Below are positions 34,212 to 42,849 of a DNA stretch of 64,000 nucleotides, in pieces. Made by a program: the position numbers and the translations under genes. Origin of the DNA: Marinomonas aquiplantarum (lineage in GTDB: Bacteria > Pseudomonadota > Gammaproteobacteria > Pseudomonadales > Marinomonadaceae); NCBI RefSeq assembly GCF_003314975.1, contig NZ_QNRF01000002.1, forward strand, positions 62,001 through 126,000, in the 5' to 3' direction. Position 1 is the stretch's first letter. Each line of letters opens with the position of its first letter. A model generated the notes under the pieces. The model saw nothing but the letters and a program-made list of their open reading frames with translations, was not told where the DNA came from and did no database searches.

Positions 34212-35491
34212 TGAGCCAAGCAGTGGTAAGTATTAATTACAAAAAAAGTGTAATAGATGCCGTTATTGCAGGGTTATTGGCGCTCATCGTCTTTGGTCCC
34301 ATTGTCGGCATTGTGCTAGATGGTTATGACTTTAATGCAGAGCCAGAACGTCTGATGTGGATTGTATTGACAGTGATGGCTGGTCGTTTGGCTGCTTCTG
34401 TCTTTTTCCAAACATCGAAAGGGGCTGCATTCCTATATAAACACAGTTCAAAAGAGGAAGGTGTGCATGTGTTGCCACCGGGTCATAAATCCAAATTACG
34501 TTGGATTATTCCTCTGACCATTGTCATTGCTTTACTCGTGCCCTTTATTGCTTCGAAGTACATTTTGACCGTGGTGATTTTAGGGTTGATCTATGTCCTG
34601 TTGGGGCTTGGCTTGAACATAGTGGTTGGTCTTGCTGGGTTATTGGATTTAGGCTTCGTAGGGTTTTATGCCATTGGTGCTTATGGATTGGCGTTGGGGT
34701 ATGAACACCTTGGACTAGGGTTTTGGTCTATGTTGCCGATTTCGGCCATTATTGCCGCCATATTTGGAGCCATTCTTGGCTTTCCAGTGTTGCGTATGCA
34801 CGGTGATTACTTGGCTATTGTGACTCTTGGCTTCGGTGAAATCATTCGCTTGGTATTGACCAACTGGACGGAAGTAACTCAAGGCCCTAATGGCATGAAC
34901 GCGCCTTTACCAACCTTTTTTGGTATGGAGTTTAAGCGTCGTGCTAGTGAAGGACATGTGCCTTTCCATGAGTTTTTTGGTATCCCTTATAGCTCCGTTT
35001 ATAAATATATCTTTATTTATTTAGTGTTGTTGTTGGTGGTGTTAGGGGTTCTGTATGTTAAAAAACGCCTTACTAAAATGCCTATTGGTCGCGCCTGGGA
35101 AGCCTTGCGTGAAGATGAAATTGCCTGTCGTTCATTGGGTTTAAATCATGTGTTGGTGAAGCTGTCAGCCTTTATGATCGGTGCATCCACTGGTGGTTTG
35201 GCAGGGGTATTCTTTGCTACTTACCAAGGTTTTGTTAACCCTTCATCCTTTACTTTCTTTGAGTCTGCATTGATTCTCGCCATTGTCGTATTAGGTGGAA
35301 TGGGCTCGACCTTGGGTGTGGTCATTGCCGCTTTTGTTCTGACCGTTGCACCTGAATTATTGAGGGAGTTTGCTGACTATCGTGTGCTTGCTTTCGGTAT
35401 GTTGATGGTATTAATGATGATTTGGAAACCTCGTGGTCTAGTGCGTATGACTCGTACTGGTGTAGAGCAGCGTGAGGGGAATGTAAAATGA
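34211..35491 (+). CDS. livM: Branched-chain amino acid ABC permease LivM
   Basis: The 426-residue permease has the LivM segments LGLGLNIVVGLAGLLDLGFV and GAYGLALG, plus FGAILGFPVLRMHGDYLAIV and the late VLGGMGSTLGVVIAAFVLTV loop. The first 130 residues form additional membrane helices with a cytoplasmic loop before the conserved core, as in E. coli LivM. It starts on the last base of the livH stop and overlaps livG by 4 bases. Confidence 0.92.
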   Translation: MSQAVVSINYKKSVIDAVIAGLLALIVFGPIVGIVLDGYDFNAEPERLMWIVLTVMAGRLAASVFFQTSKGAAFLYKHSSKEEGVHVLPPGHKSKLRWIIPLTIVIALLVPFIASKYILTVVILGLIYVLLGLGLNIVVGLAGLLDLGFVGFYAIGAYGLALGYEHLGLGFWSMLPISAIIAAIFGAILGFPVLRMHGDYLAIVTLGFGEIIRLVLTNWTEVTQGPNGMNAPLPTFFGMEFKRRASEGHVPFHEFFGIPYSSVYKYIFIYLVLLLVVLGVLYVKKRLTKMPIGRAWEALREDEIACRSLGLNHVLVKLSAFMIGASTGGLAGVFFATYQGFVNPSSFTFFESALILAIVVLGGMGSTLGVVIAAFVLTVAPELLREFADYRVLAFGMLMVLMMIWKPRGLVRMTRTGVEQREGNVK

Positions 35492-36369
35492 GCCAAGACA
35501 GTATCTTAAAAGTAGACAATTTGGTCATGCATTTTGGCGGTATTAAAGCGTTAAATGATGTGAATTTTGAAATCAAACGAGGCTCGGTTTCAGCATTAAT
35601 TGGTCCAAATGGTGCGGGTAAAACCACGGTTTTTAACTGTCTGACTGGTTTCTATAAAGCCACTGGCGGTAACATTATGTTGGATGCTTGTGGTAAAACC
35701 ACCAGTGTGATTCAAGTCTTGGGTGAACCCTTTCAAGCGAGTGACTTTTTAAACCCAGTTGCTTTTGCGAAGCGTCTTAAATATAAGATGTTTGGTGGTT
35801 CGCACTTGGTAAATCGCGCTGGCTTGTCACGTACTTTCCAAAACATTCGTTTGTTTAAAGAAATGTCGGTGGTTGAAAACTTGTTGGTGGCGCAACACAT
35901 GCGTGCAAATCGCAGTTTAATCGCTGGTATTTTGAATACCAAAGCCTATAAAAAGTCAGAAGAGGAGGCGCTCGAGCGGGCTTTTTATTGGCTTGGTGTA
36001 GTGGATCTGAAAGATTTTGCCAATCGCTTGGCTGGAGAGCTTTCTTATGGTCAGCAACGTCGTTTGGAGATTGCTCGTGCCATGTGCACCAATCCAGAAA
36101 TCGTTTGTCTGGATGAGCCTGCAGCGGGCTTAAACCCTTCTGAAACAGAAGCCTTAACCAAGATGATTCGTGTTTTGCGTGATCAGCACAATACCACAGT
36201 ATTATTGATCGAGCATGACATGGGCATGGTGATGAATATCTCTGACTACATAGTGGTTTTGGACCACGGCGAGGTGATTGCAAAAGGTGGTCCTGAGGAC
36301 ATTAAGTCGAATCCAAAAGTCATCGCGGCTTACTTGGGAGCAGAAGAAGGTGAAGAGGTGACGTTATGA
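35488..36369 (+). CDS. livG: Branched-chain amino acid ABC ATPase LivG
   Basis: This is an ABC ATPase of 293 residues with Walker A GPNGAGKTTVFN (about residues 36-47), the LivG insertion containing RAGLSRTFQNIRLFKEMSVV, signature LSYGQQRRLEIARAMC (about 184-199), Walker B IVCLDEPAAGLNP and the switch His in LLIEHDMGMVM. It overlaps livM and livF by 4 bases each. It energises the LivHM channel together with LivF. The residues between 55 and 100 form an extra segment compared with minimal ABC ATPases, which is usual for LivG. Confidence 0.93.
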   Translation: MSQDSILKVDNLVMHFGGIKALNDVNFEIKRGSVSALIGPNGAGKTTVFNCLTGFYKATGGNIMLDACGKTTSVIQVLGEPFQASDFLNPVAFAKRLKYKMFGGSHLVNRAGLSRTFQNIRLFKEMSVVENLLVAQHMRANRSLIAGILNTKAYKKSEEEALERAFYWLGVVDLKDFANRLAGELSYGQQRRLEIARAMCTNPEIVCLDEPAAGLNPSETEALTKMIRVLRDQHNTTVLLIEHDMGMVMNISDYIVVLDHGEVIAKGGPEDIKSNPKVIAAYLGAEEGEEVTL

Positions 36370-37079
36370 GCAGCTTGATGGAATTTAAAGAGGTTGATGT
36401 TCATTACGGTCCAATTCAAGCTCTGAAAAAGGTCTCTTTGTCAGTAAACGAAGGGGAAATTGTCACATTAATTGGGGCGAATGGGGCGGGTAAATCGACC
36501 CTGTTAATGTCGATATTTGGTCAGCCAAGAATTTCCTCTGGTGAGATTATTTATCGTGGTGAAGACATTTCTAAAAAGTCGTCACACTATGTGGCTTCGC
36601 ATGGCTTGGCACAATCGCCAGAAGGTCGACGTATCTTCCCAGGGATGAGTGTGGAAGAAAATCTGTTGATGGGGACCATCCCAATTGGTATGGATCATGC
36701 GGAAGAAGACATGCGGAAGATGTTTGACTTATTTCCACGTCTAGAAGAGCGTCGTAATCAACGTGCCTCTACTATGTCTGGTGGTGAGCAACAAATGCTA
36801 GCGATAGCTCGAGCCTTGATGAGCCGTCCGAAGCTGCTGCTATTGGATGAGCCTAGTCTGGGTTTGGCCCCCATTATTGTGAAGCAGATCTTCGAGATTC
36901 TGAAAGACGTTGCCAGTACGGGGATGACCATCTTTCTAGTGGAGCAGAATGCCAACCATGCTCTGAAGCTAGCTGATCGTGGTTATGTCATGGTAAACGG
37001 TGAGATTCGTATGTCAGGGACCGGTGATGAGTTACTGGTTAACCCTGAAGTGAGAGAGGCTTATTTAGGCGGTCACTAA
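36366..37079 (+). CDS. livF: Branched-chain amino acid ABC ATPase LivF
   Basis: This 237-residue ABC ATPase has Walker A GANGAGKSTLLM (about 37-48), the family motif GLAQSPEGRRIFPGMSVEEN (about 80-99), signature MSGGEQQMLAIARAL (about 137-151), Walker B LLLLDEPSLGLAP and the switch region FLVEQNANHALKLADRGYVM. It is the last gene of the operon and ends at a strong terminator. Its partner is LivG. Confidence 0.93.
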   Translation: MSSLMEFKEVDVHYGPIQALKKVSLSVNEGEIVTLIGANGAGKSTLLMSIFGQPRISSGEIIYRGEDISKKSSHYVASHGLAQSPEGRRIFPGMSVEENLLMGTIPIGMDHAEEDMRKMFDLFPRLEERRNQRASTMSGGEQQMLAIARALMSRPKLLLLDEPSLGLAPIIVKQIFEILKDVASTGMTIFLVEQNANHALKLADRGYVMVNGEIRMSGTGDELLVNPEVREAYLGGH

Positions 37080-37095
37080 GTCTGATAAGAGTTAA

Positions 37096-37135
37096 TAAAA
37101 ACGGCGTCTTGTTATGCACAAGGCGCCGTTTTTTT
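37096..37135. terminator. Terminator at the end of the liv-type operon
   Basis: AAAACGGCG and CGCCGTTTT pair and the stem continues inward through CTTGT/ACAAG with one mismatch, followed by a T-run. A-run and T-run flanks make it bidirectional for livF and the convergent tsaC gene. Confidence 0.88.
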
Positions 37136-37188
37136 ATGGATGTGAATAACTGTTTGGGTTTTCAACAGTGTTATCAAACATGGAGGGC

Positions 37189-37746
37189 TTAAGCTCTAAA
37201 CAACTTGCCTGTCATTATGTCTTTAACTTGAGAGGGTTGATCGGCTTGCCCTAGCGGTGCTTGGTAAATAGCATCGATCTGGTCGCCAAAGTAATGCTGA
37301 ACCTCTTCTGCTGTCATGGCTGGCTCAAGCCCTGCAGGGTTGGCAGAGGTGGATACCATAACGCCGCCAAACGCCTGACAAAGCGTTTGTACTGGTTGGT
37401 GTTGTGTCAGTCTAATGGCAACACTCTGGTGCTCACCACGTACCCAACTTGGCGTGATTTGAGTGTCTGGAACAACCCATGATGTTGGGCGATCTGTGGT
37501 GCTGATTAAGCGCTGTGCTGCCTCTTCCGATAGGGTTTTCATCCATGGCTCTAGCTGAGAAGGCTCGCCAGCGATGAGGATCAACCCTTTGGCTTGCGGT
37601 CGAGATTTTAACGTTAAGATTCGTTGTACCGCTGCTTGATTAAACGGATCGCATCCTAGCCCCCAAACAGCTTCAGTAGGGTAGGCAATCACACCACCTT
37701 GTCGAAGGAGGCTGGCAAGTTCAGTCGTGGAGGTTATGAGTTTCAT
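37189..37746 (-). CDS. tsaC: Threonylcarbamoyl-AMP synthase TsaC
   Basis: This enzyme makes threonylcarbamoyl-AMP from Thr, bicarbonate and ATP for the universal t6A37 tRNA modification. I chose the ATG at 37746, giving 185 residues, close to E. coli TsaC (190); an in-frame ATG at 37839 would add 31 unrelated residues. Sua5/YciO/YrdC features are [18 protein letters not shown] (about 17-34), the RNA/nucleotide-binding [16 protein letters not shown] (about 43-58) and [11 protein letters not shown] (about 139-149). It is convergent with the liv-type operon. Its ribosome-binding site is weak. Confidence 0.92.
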   Translation of the reverse strand: MKLITSTTELASLLRQGGVIAYPTEAVWGLGCDPFNQAAVQRILTLKSRPQAKGLILIAGEPSQLEPWMKTLSEEAAQRLISTTDRPTSWVVPDTQITPSWVRGEHQSVAIRLTQHQPVQTLCQAFGGVMVSTSANPAGLEPAMTAEEVQHYFGDQIDAIYQAPLGQADQPSQVKDIMTGKLFRA

Positions 37747-37866
37747 GATAGACCAGTAAGAACGTTGGAAAAAGGAGGTGAATTGTAGCGATAATGACTG
37801 ATATGAGCCAGTATTGGCTGGGCTTAGAGCCTCAGCCAATGGGCAGTTTAAGACTCAAGTTGAGTC

Positions 37867-38247
37867 TTATGACATGGCATCAATTTTTTCTTTGATTTCG
37901 TTAATCTTGCTGTTAACGACTTTTTCAAGATGCTCAAGTTCTTTGATTAAATCTTCTTTAGATGCTTTGCTTTCGTGCTGCTTACCAACGATTTGCTCAA
38001 GCTCTTCCATGGCTCGTAGGACAACAAGAGAAGGCTCTTGTACTTGACGATAAGTTTGTTGACCACCATCAGCCAATACCGTTTTTGTTGAACGCCCAAA
38101 CTTGAATTTTTTACTTTTAGGTAACAAAGAGCCTTTTTCACGACGGTAATAGATTTTTAAAACGTCATGGCCAGCTTCATAGCGTAGAGTGAATTTTTCA
38201 ATGTCTTGAATACTGGTGACGCCCATTGACTGAAGTGTTGGATACAT
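37867..38247 (-). CDS. DUF3461 family protein
   Basis: This is a 126-residue protein with the DUF3461 signature: MYPTLQSMGVTSIQDIEKFT at the N-terminus, then LRYEAGHDVLKIYYRREKG and SKKFKFGRSTKTVLADGG. The C-terminal 55 residues (about 70-125) form a coiled coil (EELEQIVGKQ, KEDLIKELEHLEKVVNSKIN). No signal or membrane segment is present, so it is cytoplasmic. The family is widespread in marine gammaproteobacteria and has no known function to my knowledge. It lies between tsaC and ntrC on the same strand but is separated from both by noncoding DNA. Confidence 0.82.
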   Translation of the reverse strand: MYPTLQSMGVTSIQDIEKFTLRYEAGHDVLKIYYRREKGSLLPKSKKFKFGRSTKTVLADGGQQTYRQVQEPSLVVLRAMEELEQIVGKQHESKASKEDLIKELEHLEKVVNSKINEIKEKIDAMS

Positions 38248-38343
38248 ATGAGTTTTCCCTATTTTTAGTGTACAAAGCCTATCCTTAATTAGTATGGGAT
38301 TGTGGCCGGAAAAGCAAGTTTAAATTGGCTTGAAGATGAGAAG

Positions 38344-38376
38344 AAGCCAGTCACCTTGATGTGACTGGCTTTTTTT
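38344..38376 (+). terminator. Perfect hairpin downstream of ntrC with rightward U-tract
   Basis: AAGCCAGTCAC and GTGACTGGCTT form a perfect 11-bp stem with a 6-base loop followed on the plus strand by TTTTT. For the leftward ntrC transcript the tail is only CTTCTTC, so termination there may be inefficient. The better U-tract faces into ntrC, which would stop antisense transcription. Confidence 0.75.
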
Positions 38377-38389
38377 GAAGTGGAGAGAG

Positions 38390-39823
38390 TTACTCGTCGT
38401 CTTGCTCGGCGTGATCTATATTGAGCTCTTTGATTTTACGAGTCAGGGTATTACGTCCCCAGCCAAGCAATAACGAAGCGTCGCGACGACGTCCACCGGT
38501 GTGAGCAAGTGCCGTTTCAATCATAATGCGTTCGAATTTAGGCACGGCTTGATCAAGGATGCCTTTTTGACCCGTTGCCAAGGTGCTGTCGACCCAGTTC
38601 TTCAAGGCTTCTTCCCAAGAAGAGAAAGGTTGTTCATTCGGAACAGCGGTTAACAACTCTGGTGGTAAGTCTTCGACTAAGACTTCACGACCTGATGCCA
38701 TAACAATTAACCAACGGCAGGTGTTTTCCAACTGACGAACATTACCCGGCCAGTCTAGTTGAGTAAGGTAGTTTTCCGTTTCTTTTGTTAGCTGTTTAGG
38801 TTCAACCGACAGCTCTTCAGCGGCGCGGCTCAGGAAGTGACGGGCCAACTTTGGAATGTCTTCGCGACGTTCTGCTAGTTTAGGCAGGTGGACACGAATA
38901 ACATTTAAACGGTGGAATAAATCTTCACGGAAGGAACCTTTCTGTACCAAGGTTTCGAGGTCTTGGTGTGTGGCTGCAATGATACGCACATCCACTTTAA
39001 CTGGCGTATGGCCACCGACACGATAAAACTCGCCATCGGCTAGAACGCGTAATAGACGAGTTTGCGTTTCAGCCGGCATATCACCGATCTCATCTAGAAA
39101 TAATGTCCCGCCATTGGCTTGTTCAAAGCGACCGCGTCGTTGCGTGTTGGCTCCGGTAAAGGCGCCTTTTTCATGACCAAATAGCTCTGATTCAATCAAA
39201 TCGTGTGGAATGGCGGCCATGTTTAAAGCGATAAAAGGATTAGCGGCTCTTGGACTGTGGGTGTGCAGGGCTTGGGCGACTAACTCTTTACCCGTGCCTG
39301 ATTCGCCGTTAATCAGCACTGTAATGTTGGAGTTCGCTAAACGGCCAATGGCACGAAAGACTTCCTGCATCGCAGGGGCTTCACCAATGATTTCTTTATC
39401 GACTTGTTGCTCGACTTCTTCTTCCATGTCTTCTGTACTGGGCATGGCGTTTTTATGGTGGAGCATGGCGCGTTTCACTAGGCTTACCGCTTCTTCCACA
39501 TCAAATGGCTTTGGCAAATATTCAAATGCACCGCCTTGGTAAGATGCTACAGCACTTTCTAAGTCTGAGTGTGCTGTCATAATGATGACAGGCAAATAAG
39601 GGTAGTCACTTTGCAGCTTTTCAAGCAGTTTTAAACCGTCCATTCCTGGCATGCGAATGTCACTGATGATGGCGTTGGGCTGCTCTTTGTCAATCATGTG
39701 TACTAGGTTTTCAGCGGAATCAAACAGACGACATTGAATGCCTTCTTGTTCTAACGTTTTTTCTAAAACCCAGCGAATGGAGCGGTCATCATCAACAATC
39801 CATACGGTTTCTTCAGTTGTCAT
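38390..39823 (-). CDS. ntrC: Nitrogen regulation response regulator NtrC
   Basis: This is a sigma-54-dependent activator of 477 residues. The receiver domain (about 1-120) has the phospho-acceptor Asp in [13 protein letters not shown] (about residue 56); the AAA+ domain (about 150-385) has Walker [15 protein letters not shown], the sigma-54-contacting GAFTGA in [20 protein letters not shown], and Walker [14 protein letters not shown]; a Fis-type helix-turn-helix ends the protein ([20 protein letters not shown]). It overlaps ntrB by 4 bases. Two sigma-54 promoters in this window (glnA and the livJ-type operon) are likely targets. Confidence 0.96.
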   Translation of the reverse strand: MTTEETVWIVDDDRSIRWVLEKTLEQEGIQCRLFDSAENLVHMIDKEQPNAIISDIRMPGMDGLKLLEKLQSDYPYLPVIIMTAHSDLESAVASYQGGAFEYLPKPFDVEEAVSLVKRAMLHHKNAMPSTEDMEEEVEQQVDKEIIGEAPAMQEVFRAIGRLANSNITVLINGESGTGKELVAQALHTHSPRAANPFIALNMAAIPHDLIESELFGHEKGAFTGANTQRRGRFEQANGGTLFLDEIGDMPAETQTRLLRVLADGEFYRVGGHTPVKVDVRIIAATHQDLETLVQKGSFREDLFHRLNVIRVHLPKLAERREDIPKLARHFLSRAAEELSVEPKQLTKETENYLTQLDWPGNVRQLENTCRWLIVMASGREVLVEDLPPELLTAVPNEQPFSSWEEALKNWVDSTLATGQKGILDQAVPKFERIMIETALAHTGGRRRDASLLLGWGRNTLTRKIKELNIDHAEQDDE

Positions 39824-40911
39824 AAGTGTTTCTCCTGCTCTTGGACTGTCGTCTCAATGGGTATTAATATGTTGAATTCTGTACGTTGTGGTTCGCTGTT
39901 GCACTCCACAATGCCTTGATGTTGGTGAATCACGGATTGGGCGATAGAAAGGCCTAATCCTGTTCCATCGGCACGGCCACTGACCATGGGGTAAAATAAG
40001 GTGTTTAGAATGCTGTCTGGAATACCAGGACCGTTATCTATGATGCTGATTTTGCAGACTAAACGATGACGCTTTGAGCCAATAGTGAATTGGCGTAAAG
40101 TGCGTGTCACGATTTGAATGGTTTTGTTGTGATTGCTGTCATCGGCCATTAAGGCTTGCATGGCATTTCGAGTAATGTTCAGCAAGGCTTGTATTAATTG
40201 AGATTCGTCACCGACTAGGTCTGGAATACTTGGATCATAGTCTCGAATGAGCTTAATTTGATTATCGGTTTCAACGGAAATCAATTGTCTGACGCGCTCA
40301 ATGACTTTGTGAATATTCAGCTCTTTATTCTTGGGTAGTTGGCGTGGCCCAAGTAAACGGTCGACTAAATCTCGTAATCGATCTGATTCCTCAATAATCA
40401 CTTGGGTGTAATCTTTTAATGCTTCATCTGTAAAGGCTCGACTGATCAATTGCGCTGCGCCGCGAATGCCGCCTAGCGGGTTTTTGATTTCGTGAGCTAA
40501 GCCTCGTACTAATTCTTTACTGGTCTCATGGTTGGCAATGATTTCATCTTCCTTCGAGATGCGCTTCATTCTGTCTCTTGGGTAAAGTTCAATGATCAGG
40601 CTTTCGGTAAAATTAGAAGAACCCATCACTGGGGTGACGGTGTAGTCACAGAACAACTTTTTGCCATTGCTGCATTCAATTTCGGCTTCGCGTTTAGTAA
40701 AAGGGTGGCCGGATTCGATGGCTGACATTAAGGCTTCAATGCTTTCTTCACCTTCACGAAAAGCAGCACTTAAGTCATTTCCATAGATGCGACGACGACT
40801 GACCGCTAATAACATTTCGGCGGCTGGATTAAGGTACTCAATCTCTAATTTGCTGTTTAATTCAACCACTGCCGTGGATAAATGATCTATTAATAAACTG
40901 TACACACTCAT
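39820..40911 (-). CDS. ntrB: Nitrogen regulation sensor kinase NtrB
   Basis: This is the soluble histidine kinase/phosphatase that sets NtrC phosphorylation in response to PII and glutamine. The 363-residue protein has an N-terminal PAS domain (about 5-115, VVELNSKLEIEYLNPAAEML), the H-box RGLAHEIKNPLGGIRGAAQL (about residues 136-155), the N-box LLNITRNAMQALMAD and the G boxes DNGPGIP and GTGLGLSIAQ. It has no membrane helices, which is usual for NtrB. It is downstream of glnA in the glnA-ntrB-ntrC order, separated by a terminator and an NtrC-like palindrome that overlaps a -10 element. Confidence 0.95.
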   Translation of the reverse strand: MSVYSLLIDHLSTAVVELNSKLEIEYLNPAAEMLLAVSRRRIYGNDLSAAFREGEESIEALMSAIESGHPFTKREAEIECSNGKKLFCDYTVTPVMGSSNFTESLIIELYPRDRMKRISKEDEIIANHETSKELVRGLAHEIKNPLGGIRGAAQLISRAFTDEALKDYTQVIIEESDRLRDLVDRLLGPRQLPKNKELNIHKVIERVRQLISVETDNQIKLIRDYDPSIPDLVGDESQLIQALLNITRNAMQALMADDSNHNKTIQIVTRTLRQFTIGSKRHRLVCKISIIDNGPGIPDSILNTLFYPMVSGRADGTGLGLSIAQSVIHQHQGIVECNSEPQRTEFNILIPIETTVQEQEKHL

Positions 40912-41014
40912 CGCCTCTTTTCTGACCTTAATCTAACTGCAAAAAACGAACCAACATTGGGCAATCCAAAACCGCTTATTTATCAAGTCTTTTATTTTTC
41001 ATGCAGGGGATGTT

Positions 41015-41031
41015 TGCACAATTATAGTGCA
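41015..41031 (-). promoter_or_regulatory. NtrC-type palindrome overlapping a -10 element, ntrBC promoter
   Basis: The 17-base site has TGCAC and GTGCA arms with a 7-base spacer, the spacing of enterobacterial NtrC sites. On the minus strand the spacer contains a perfect TATAAT -10 hexamer. In E. coli the glnL promoter is likewise covered and repressed by NtrC. It lies about 105 bases upstream of ntrB. Confidence 0.72.
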
Positions 41032-41060
41032 TTTAACGGCGGCTGAATTTTCTAGTGCAA

Positions 41061-41090
41061 AAAAAAGCCCCGATCTGTGTCGGGGCTTTT
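41061..41090 (-). terminator. glnA terminator
   Basis: AAAAGCCCCGA pairs with TCGGGGCTTTT in a perfect 11-bp stem with a 6-base loop. On the transcribed strand a run of eight T follows. It lies 21 bases after the glnA stop, so ntrBC are mainly transcribed from their own promoter or by readthrough. Confidence 0.92.
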
Positions 41091-41110
41091 GAATCAGAAA
41101 TTATGACGGA

Positions 41111-42517
41111 TTACACGCTGTAGTAAAGATCGAATTCTACAGGGTGAGTTGTCATAGAAACGCGCAATGCTTCTTCTGTTTTCAGGTCGATATAAGCATC
41201 GATCATGTCATCAGAGAATACGCCACCTTGAGTTAAGAACTCACGGTCTTCGTCTAGACACTTAAGCGCTTCTTCTAGGCTGCCAGCCACTTGTGGGATA
41301 GCCAATGCTTCTTCTGCTGGAAGATCGTAAAGGTCTTTGTCAGCGGCATCGCCTGGGTGAATTTTGTTTTTGATACCGTCAAGGCCAGCCATCAACATAG
41401 CGGCGAAAGCTAGGTATGGGTTAGCGGTTGGATCAGGGAAACGTGCTTCAATACGCTTACCTTTAGGGCTTGCAACGTATGGAATACGGATAGAAGCAGA
41501 ACGGTTACGAGCTGAGTAAGCCAGCATAACAGGTGCTTCAAAACCAGGAACAAGACGCTTGTAAGAGTTAGTTGAAGCGTTGGTAAACGCATTCAATGCT
41601 TTCGCGTGCTTAATGATACCGCCAATGTAGTAAAGGGCTGTTTCAGATAGGCCTGCATATTGGTCACCAGCAAATTGGTTAACGCCATCTTTCCAGAAAG
41701 ATTGGTGAACGTGCATACCAGAACCGTTGTCACCAACGATAGGTTTAGGCATGAAAGTCGCTGTTTTGCCGTAAGCGTGAGCAACGTTGTGTACGCAGTA
41801 CTTAAGCACTTGTACTTCATCCGCTTTTTTAACCATAGTGTTAAATTTAACACCGATTTCGTTTTGACCAGCCGTTGCTACTTCATGGTGATGAACTTCT
41901 ACTTCTAGACCCATTGTTTCCATCGCGCCACACATTGCAGAGCGTAGGTCGTGATGAGAATCTACAGGTGGTACTGGGAAGTAACCGCCTTTAACGGTAG
42001 GACGGTGACCCATGTTACCGCCTTCGATTTTAGAGTTAGATGCCCACGCGGCTTCTTCTGCATTGATTTCTACAGAACAGCCTGACATGTCAGCTTTCCA
42101 ACGAACGTCGTCAAATACGAAGAACTCTGGCTCAGGACCAAAGAAAGCCGTGTCGCCAAGACCTGTTGATTTTAGGAATTCTTCTGCACGCAATGCAACA
42201 GAACGTGGGTCACGGTCATAGCCCTGCATAGTAGAAGGTTCGATGATGTTACAACGAACAATAACAGTAGGCTCTTCAGTGAAAGGATCGATAATAGCCG
42301 TATCATCCTGTGGCATCATAATCATGTCTGATTCGTTAATGCCTTTCCAGCCAGCGATGGAAGAACCATCAAACATCTGACCATTTTCAAAGAACTCTTC
42401 ATCAACAGTAACAGCCGGAATTGAAACGTGCTGTTCTTTACCTTTAAAATCAGTAAAACGAAGGTCAACCCACTTCGCGTCATGCTCGGCAATCAAGGCA
42501 AGGGTCTTGTCTGACAT
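41111..42517 (-). CDS. glnA: Glutamine synthetase, type I
   Basis: This dodecameric enzyme forms glutamine from glutamate, ammonia and ATP. The ATG at 42517 follows GGAG by 8 bases and gives 468 residues, the usual GSI-beta length; the frame continues upstream but that extension overlaps the promoter. Signatures seen: [20 protein letters not shown], the metal site [24 protein letters not shown], the ATP-binding [16 protein letters not shown] loop (as [16 protein letters not shown]), [20 protein letters not shown] and the adenylylation site [10 protein letters not shown] (Tyr near 398). The last implies control by GlnE. A sigma-54 promoter and two NtrC-like sites lie upstream. Confidence 0.97.
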   Translation of the reverse strand: MSDKTLALIAEHDAKWVDLRFTDFKGKEQHVSIPAVTVDEEFFENGQMFDGSSIAGWKGINESDMIMMPQDDTAIIDPFTEEPTVIVRCNIIEPSTMQGYDRDPRSVALRAEEFLKSTGLGDTAFFGPEPEFFVFDDVRWKADMSGCSVEINAEEAAWASNSKIEGGNMGHRPTVKGGYFPVPPVDSHHDLRSAMCGAMETMGLEVEVHHHEVATAGQNEIGVKFNTMVKKADEVQVLKYCVHNVAHAYGKTATFMPKPIVGDNGSGMHVHQSFWKDGVNQFAGDQYAGLSETALYYIGGIIKHAKALNAFTNASTNSYKRLVPGFEAPVMLAYSARNRSASIRIPYVASPKGKRIEARFPDPTANPYLAFAAMLMAGLDGIKNKIHPGDAADKDLYDLPAEEALAIPQVAGSLEEALKCLDEDREFLTQGGVFSDDMIDAYIDLKTEEALRVSMTTHPVEFDLYYSV

Positions 42518-42599
42518 AGTTATTCTCCAGTCGTTGTTAAAGCAAAATAGCTTTTCGTTTGATAGTGCTTCAATGCAAAGCACGATTTCCCCAATATAA

Positions 42600-42616
42600 A
42601 GCACAAGCTGTGCCAG
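42600..42616 (-). promoter_or_regulatory. Sigma-54 (-24/-12) promoter of glnA
   Basis: On the minus strand the site reads CTGGCACAGCTTGTGCT, with TGGCAC at -24 and GC at -12, GG and GC separated by exactly 10 bases. It is about 83-99 bases upstream of glnA. Paired NtrC-like sites follow further upstream at distances like those of E. coli glnAp2. Confidence 0.78.
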
Positions 42617-42721
42617 AAGTTTGTGCGAATGAAAAAAACCATAAAAAACAAATAGATATACTTGTTGGTTATTTTTTGTGCACAGAATGGTGACCACTTA
42701 AAGGGCGCAATACGATCATAA

Positions 42722-42768
42722 TGCACCAAAAATGAACATAAAAGATCAACATGTTCTTTTTTGGTGCG
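42722..42768. promoter_or_regulatory. Pair of NtrC-like enhancer sites upstream of glnA
   Basis: Two 17-base elements at 42722-42738 and 42752-42768 each keep one full NtrC half-site (TGCACCA; TTGGTGC) and a partial second half. Their centres are 30 bases apart, about three helical turns, and about 125 and 155 bases from the sigma-54 promoter. Enterobacterial glnA has two such sites about 32 bases apart. Confidence 0.5.
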
Positions 42769-42801
42769 AATATAAAGTTTTCGTATCCCTGTCCTTTTCT
42801 T

Positions 42802-42807
42802 TATAAT
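42802..42807 (+). promoter_or_regulatory. Candidate thiI -10 element
   Basis: A perfect TATAAT lies 43 bases before the thiI ATG. The -35 region 17 bases upstream is poor (TTTCGT). The 332 bases between glnA and thiI otherwise hold the glnA sigma-54 promoter and NtrC-like sites described above, and no coding frame that I trust. Confidence 0.4.
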
Positions 42808-42849
42808 GCGCTCTCTTTTTAACCACTTGGTATTTAACCCGCAAGCTCT

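Noticed and set aside
42680..42692. Third NtrC site near glnA (GCAC-AGAAT-GGTG)
   Set aside because: The spacer is 5 bases where NtrC sites have 6 between these half-sites, so the arms are out of register.
42518..42697. N-terminal extension of glutamine synthetase from an upstream ATG
   Set aside because: The extension covers the sigma-54 promoter and is unlike any GlnA; the ATG at 42517 has a ribosome-binding site.
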